A DNA stretch of 64,000 bases from Advenella faeciporci (GTDB lineage Bacteria; Pseudomonadota; Gammaproteobacteria; Burkholderiales; Burkholderiaceae_B). Each line of letters starts with the position of its first letter. Position 1 is the stretch's first letter. The notes under the pieces were generated by a model that did no database searches, was not told the origin of the DNA, and was given only the letters and a program-made list of their open reading frames with translations. The stretch lies in assembly GCF_014652395.1 (NCBI RefSeq), contig NZ_BMYS01000003.1, forward strand, positions 613 through 64,612. The letters run 5' to 3'. Made by a program: the position numbers and the translations under genes. This document shows positions 63,642 through 64,000 of this stretch, one piece after another.

Positions 63642-64000
63642 ATGACGCAATCTGTAAATGAACTCATGGAACAAATCGGTGCGCAAGCCCGTAAAGCATC
63701 CAAATACATCATGCAAGCCAGTGATGAACAAAAATCCACGGCATTGCGCTTCATGGCGCAGTGCCTGCTTGACAAAGCCGACTATCTGAAGGCTGAAAAC
63801 GCCAAGGACCTTGAAAATGCCCGTCACAACAACCTTGAACCGGCCCTGCTTGACCGGCTGACCCTTTCTGACAAAGCCATCAACTTAATGGCGACTGGCC
63901 TGAACCAAATTGCCGCGATGGCAGATCCGGTAGGCAGTTTAAGTGCAACACGCGTCCTGCCCAATGGTATTAACATCGCCCAAATGCGGGTACCGCTCGG
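63642..64000 (+). CDS. proA: Gamma-glutamyl phosphate reductase, N-terminal part
   Basis: Partial at the window edge; no stop is reached. The first 119 codons read MTQSVNELMEQIGAQARKA and include KTALRFMAQCLL-like helix sequence and RLTLSDKAINLMATGLNQIA, typical of ProA, which reduces gamma-glutamyl phosphate in proline synthesis. It starts 22 bases after holA. The catalytic cysteine lies beyond the window. Confidence 0.9.
   Translation, partial: MTQSVNELMEQIGAQARKASKYIMQASDEQKSTALRFMAQCLLDKADYLKAENAKDLENARHNNLEPALLDRLTLSDKAINLMATGLNQIAAMADPVGSLSATRVLPNGINIAQMRVPL

Noticed and set aside
1-64000. CRISPR arrays, insertion sequences, prophage, tRNA or rRNA genes
   Set aside because: No repeat arrays, transposase or integrase frames, or cloverleaf-like stretches in the short spacers were seen.

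Overview
The window is a dense stretch of bacterial chromosome with almost entirely single-copy housekeeping genes. It fits a Gram-negative betaproteobacterium of the order Burkholderiales, most likely Alcaligenaceae or a close relative. The evidence is lipid A/LPS genes (msbA, kdkA, lptE, two glycosyltransferases), the rpsF-priB-rpsR-rplI-dnaB block, an argA with fused kinase and acetyltransferase domains, and the order Rieske oxygenase / xseB-ispA-dxs-folE2, which I recall from Burkholderiales genomes but could not check here. I saw no insertion sequence, prophage, CRISPR array, tRNA or rRNA, and no intergenic gap longer than about 260 bases.

Layout. 1-2.8 kb: folE (GTP cyclohydrolase I), divergent rng (RNase G) and a small unknown protein. 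2.8-7.6 kb: envelope genes (msbA, a heptosyltransferase-like GT9, a DUF218 membrane protein, a GT4 glycosyltransferase). 7.6-16.7 kb: dnaE and hrpA on the minus strand, then argA and yggX on the plus strand. 16.8-22.6 kb: phoU, rpiA, an ArsC/Spx-like protein and the polyamine importer potFGHI. 22.7-30.5 kb: a long minus-strand run of kdkA, a truncated haemoglobin, an FtsX-type permease, a TSUP permease, radA, an SDR reductase and alr. 30.6-33.6 kb: hpnCDE, which makes squalene. 33.6-35.8 kb: an NsrR-type regulator with nnrS behind a strong candidate NO-responsive operator, and crcB. 35.9-39.8 kb: aminotransferase, hom and thrC (threonine synthesis). 40-42.8 kb: an Mth938-like protein, bcp and a PIN-PhoH protein. 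42.9-46 kb: dnaB and the rpsF operon. 46.3-50.1 kb: xseB-ispA-dxs-folE2. 50.4-54.5 kb: Rieske oxygenase, sseA, an EamA transporter and htpX. 54.5-59.2 kb: polA and a LOG-family gene whose start codons overlap head to head, a small lipoprotein and a LuxR-type solo. 59.3-64 kb: leuS, lptE, holA and the start of proA.

How the genes connect. Dxs and IspA supply farnesyl diphosphate, which HpnC, HpnD and HpnE can turn into squalene for hopanoids or related lipids; no squalene-hopene cyclase gene is present here. Two unrelated GTP cyclohydrolases, FolE and FolE2, can both open the folate pathway. NnrS and the NsrR-like protein form an NO-response pair, and a truncated haemoglobin adds a possible further NO/O2 function. 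Several DNA replication and repair proteins (DnaE, HolA, DnaB, PriB, PolA, RadA, XseB) lie in the window, interspersed with metabolic operons.

I found no obviously new multi-gene system. The best leads are local. They are the orphan LuxR protein that has lost most residues needed for acyl-homoserine lactone binding, the Rieske oxygenase with an enlarged cluster loop and an intrinsic terminator just ahead of its ribosome binding site, the NsrR operator placed on the nnrS -10 box, the polA/LOG shared start, and a perfect 24-bp palindrome beyond folE2.
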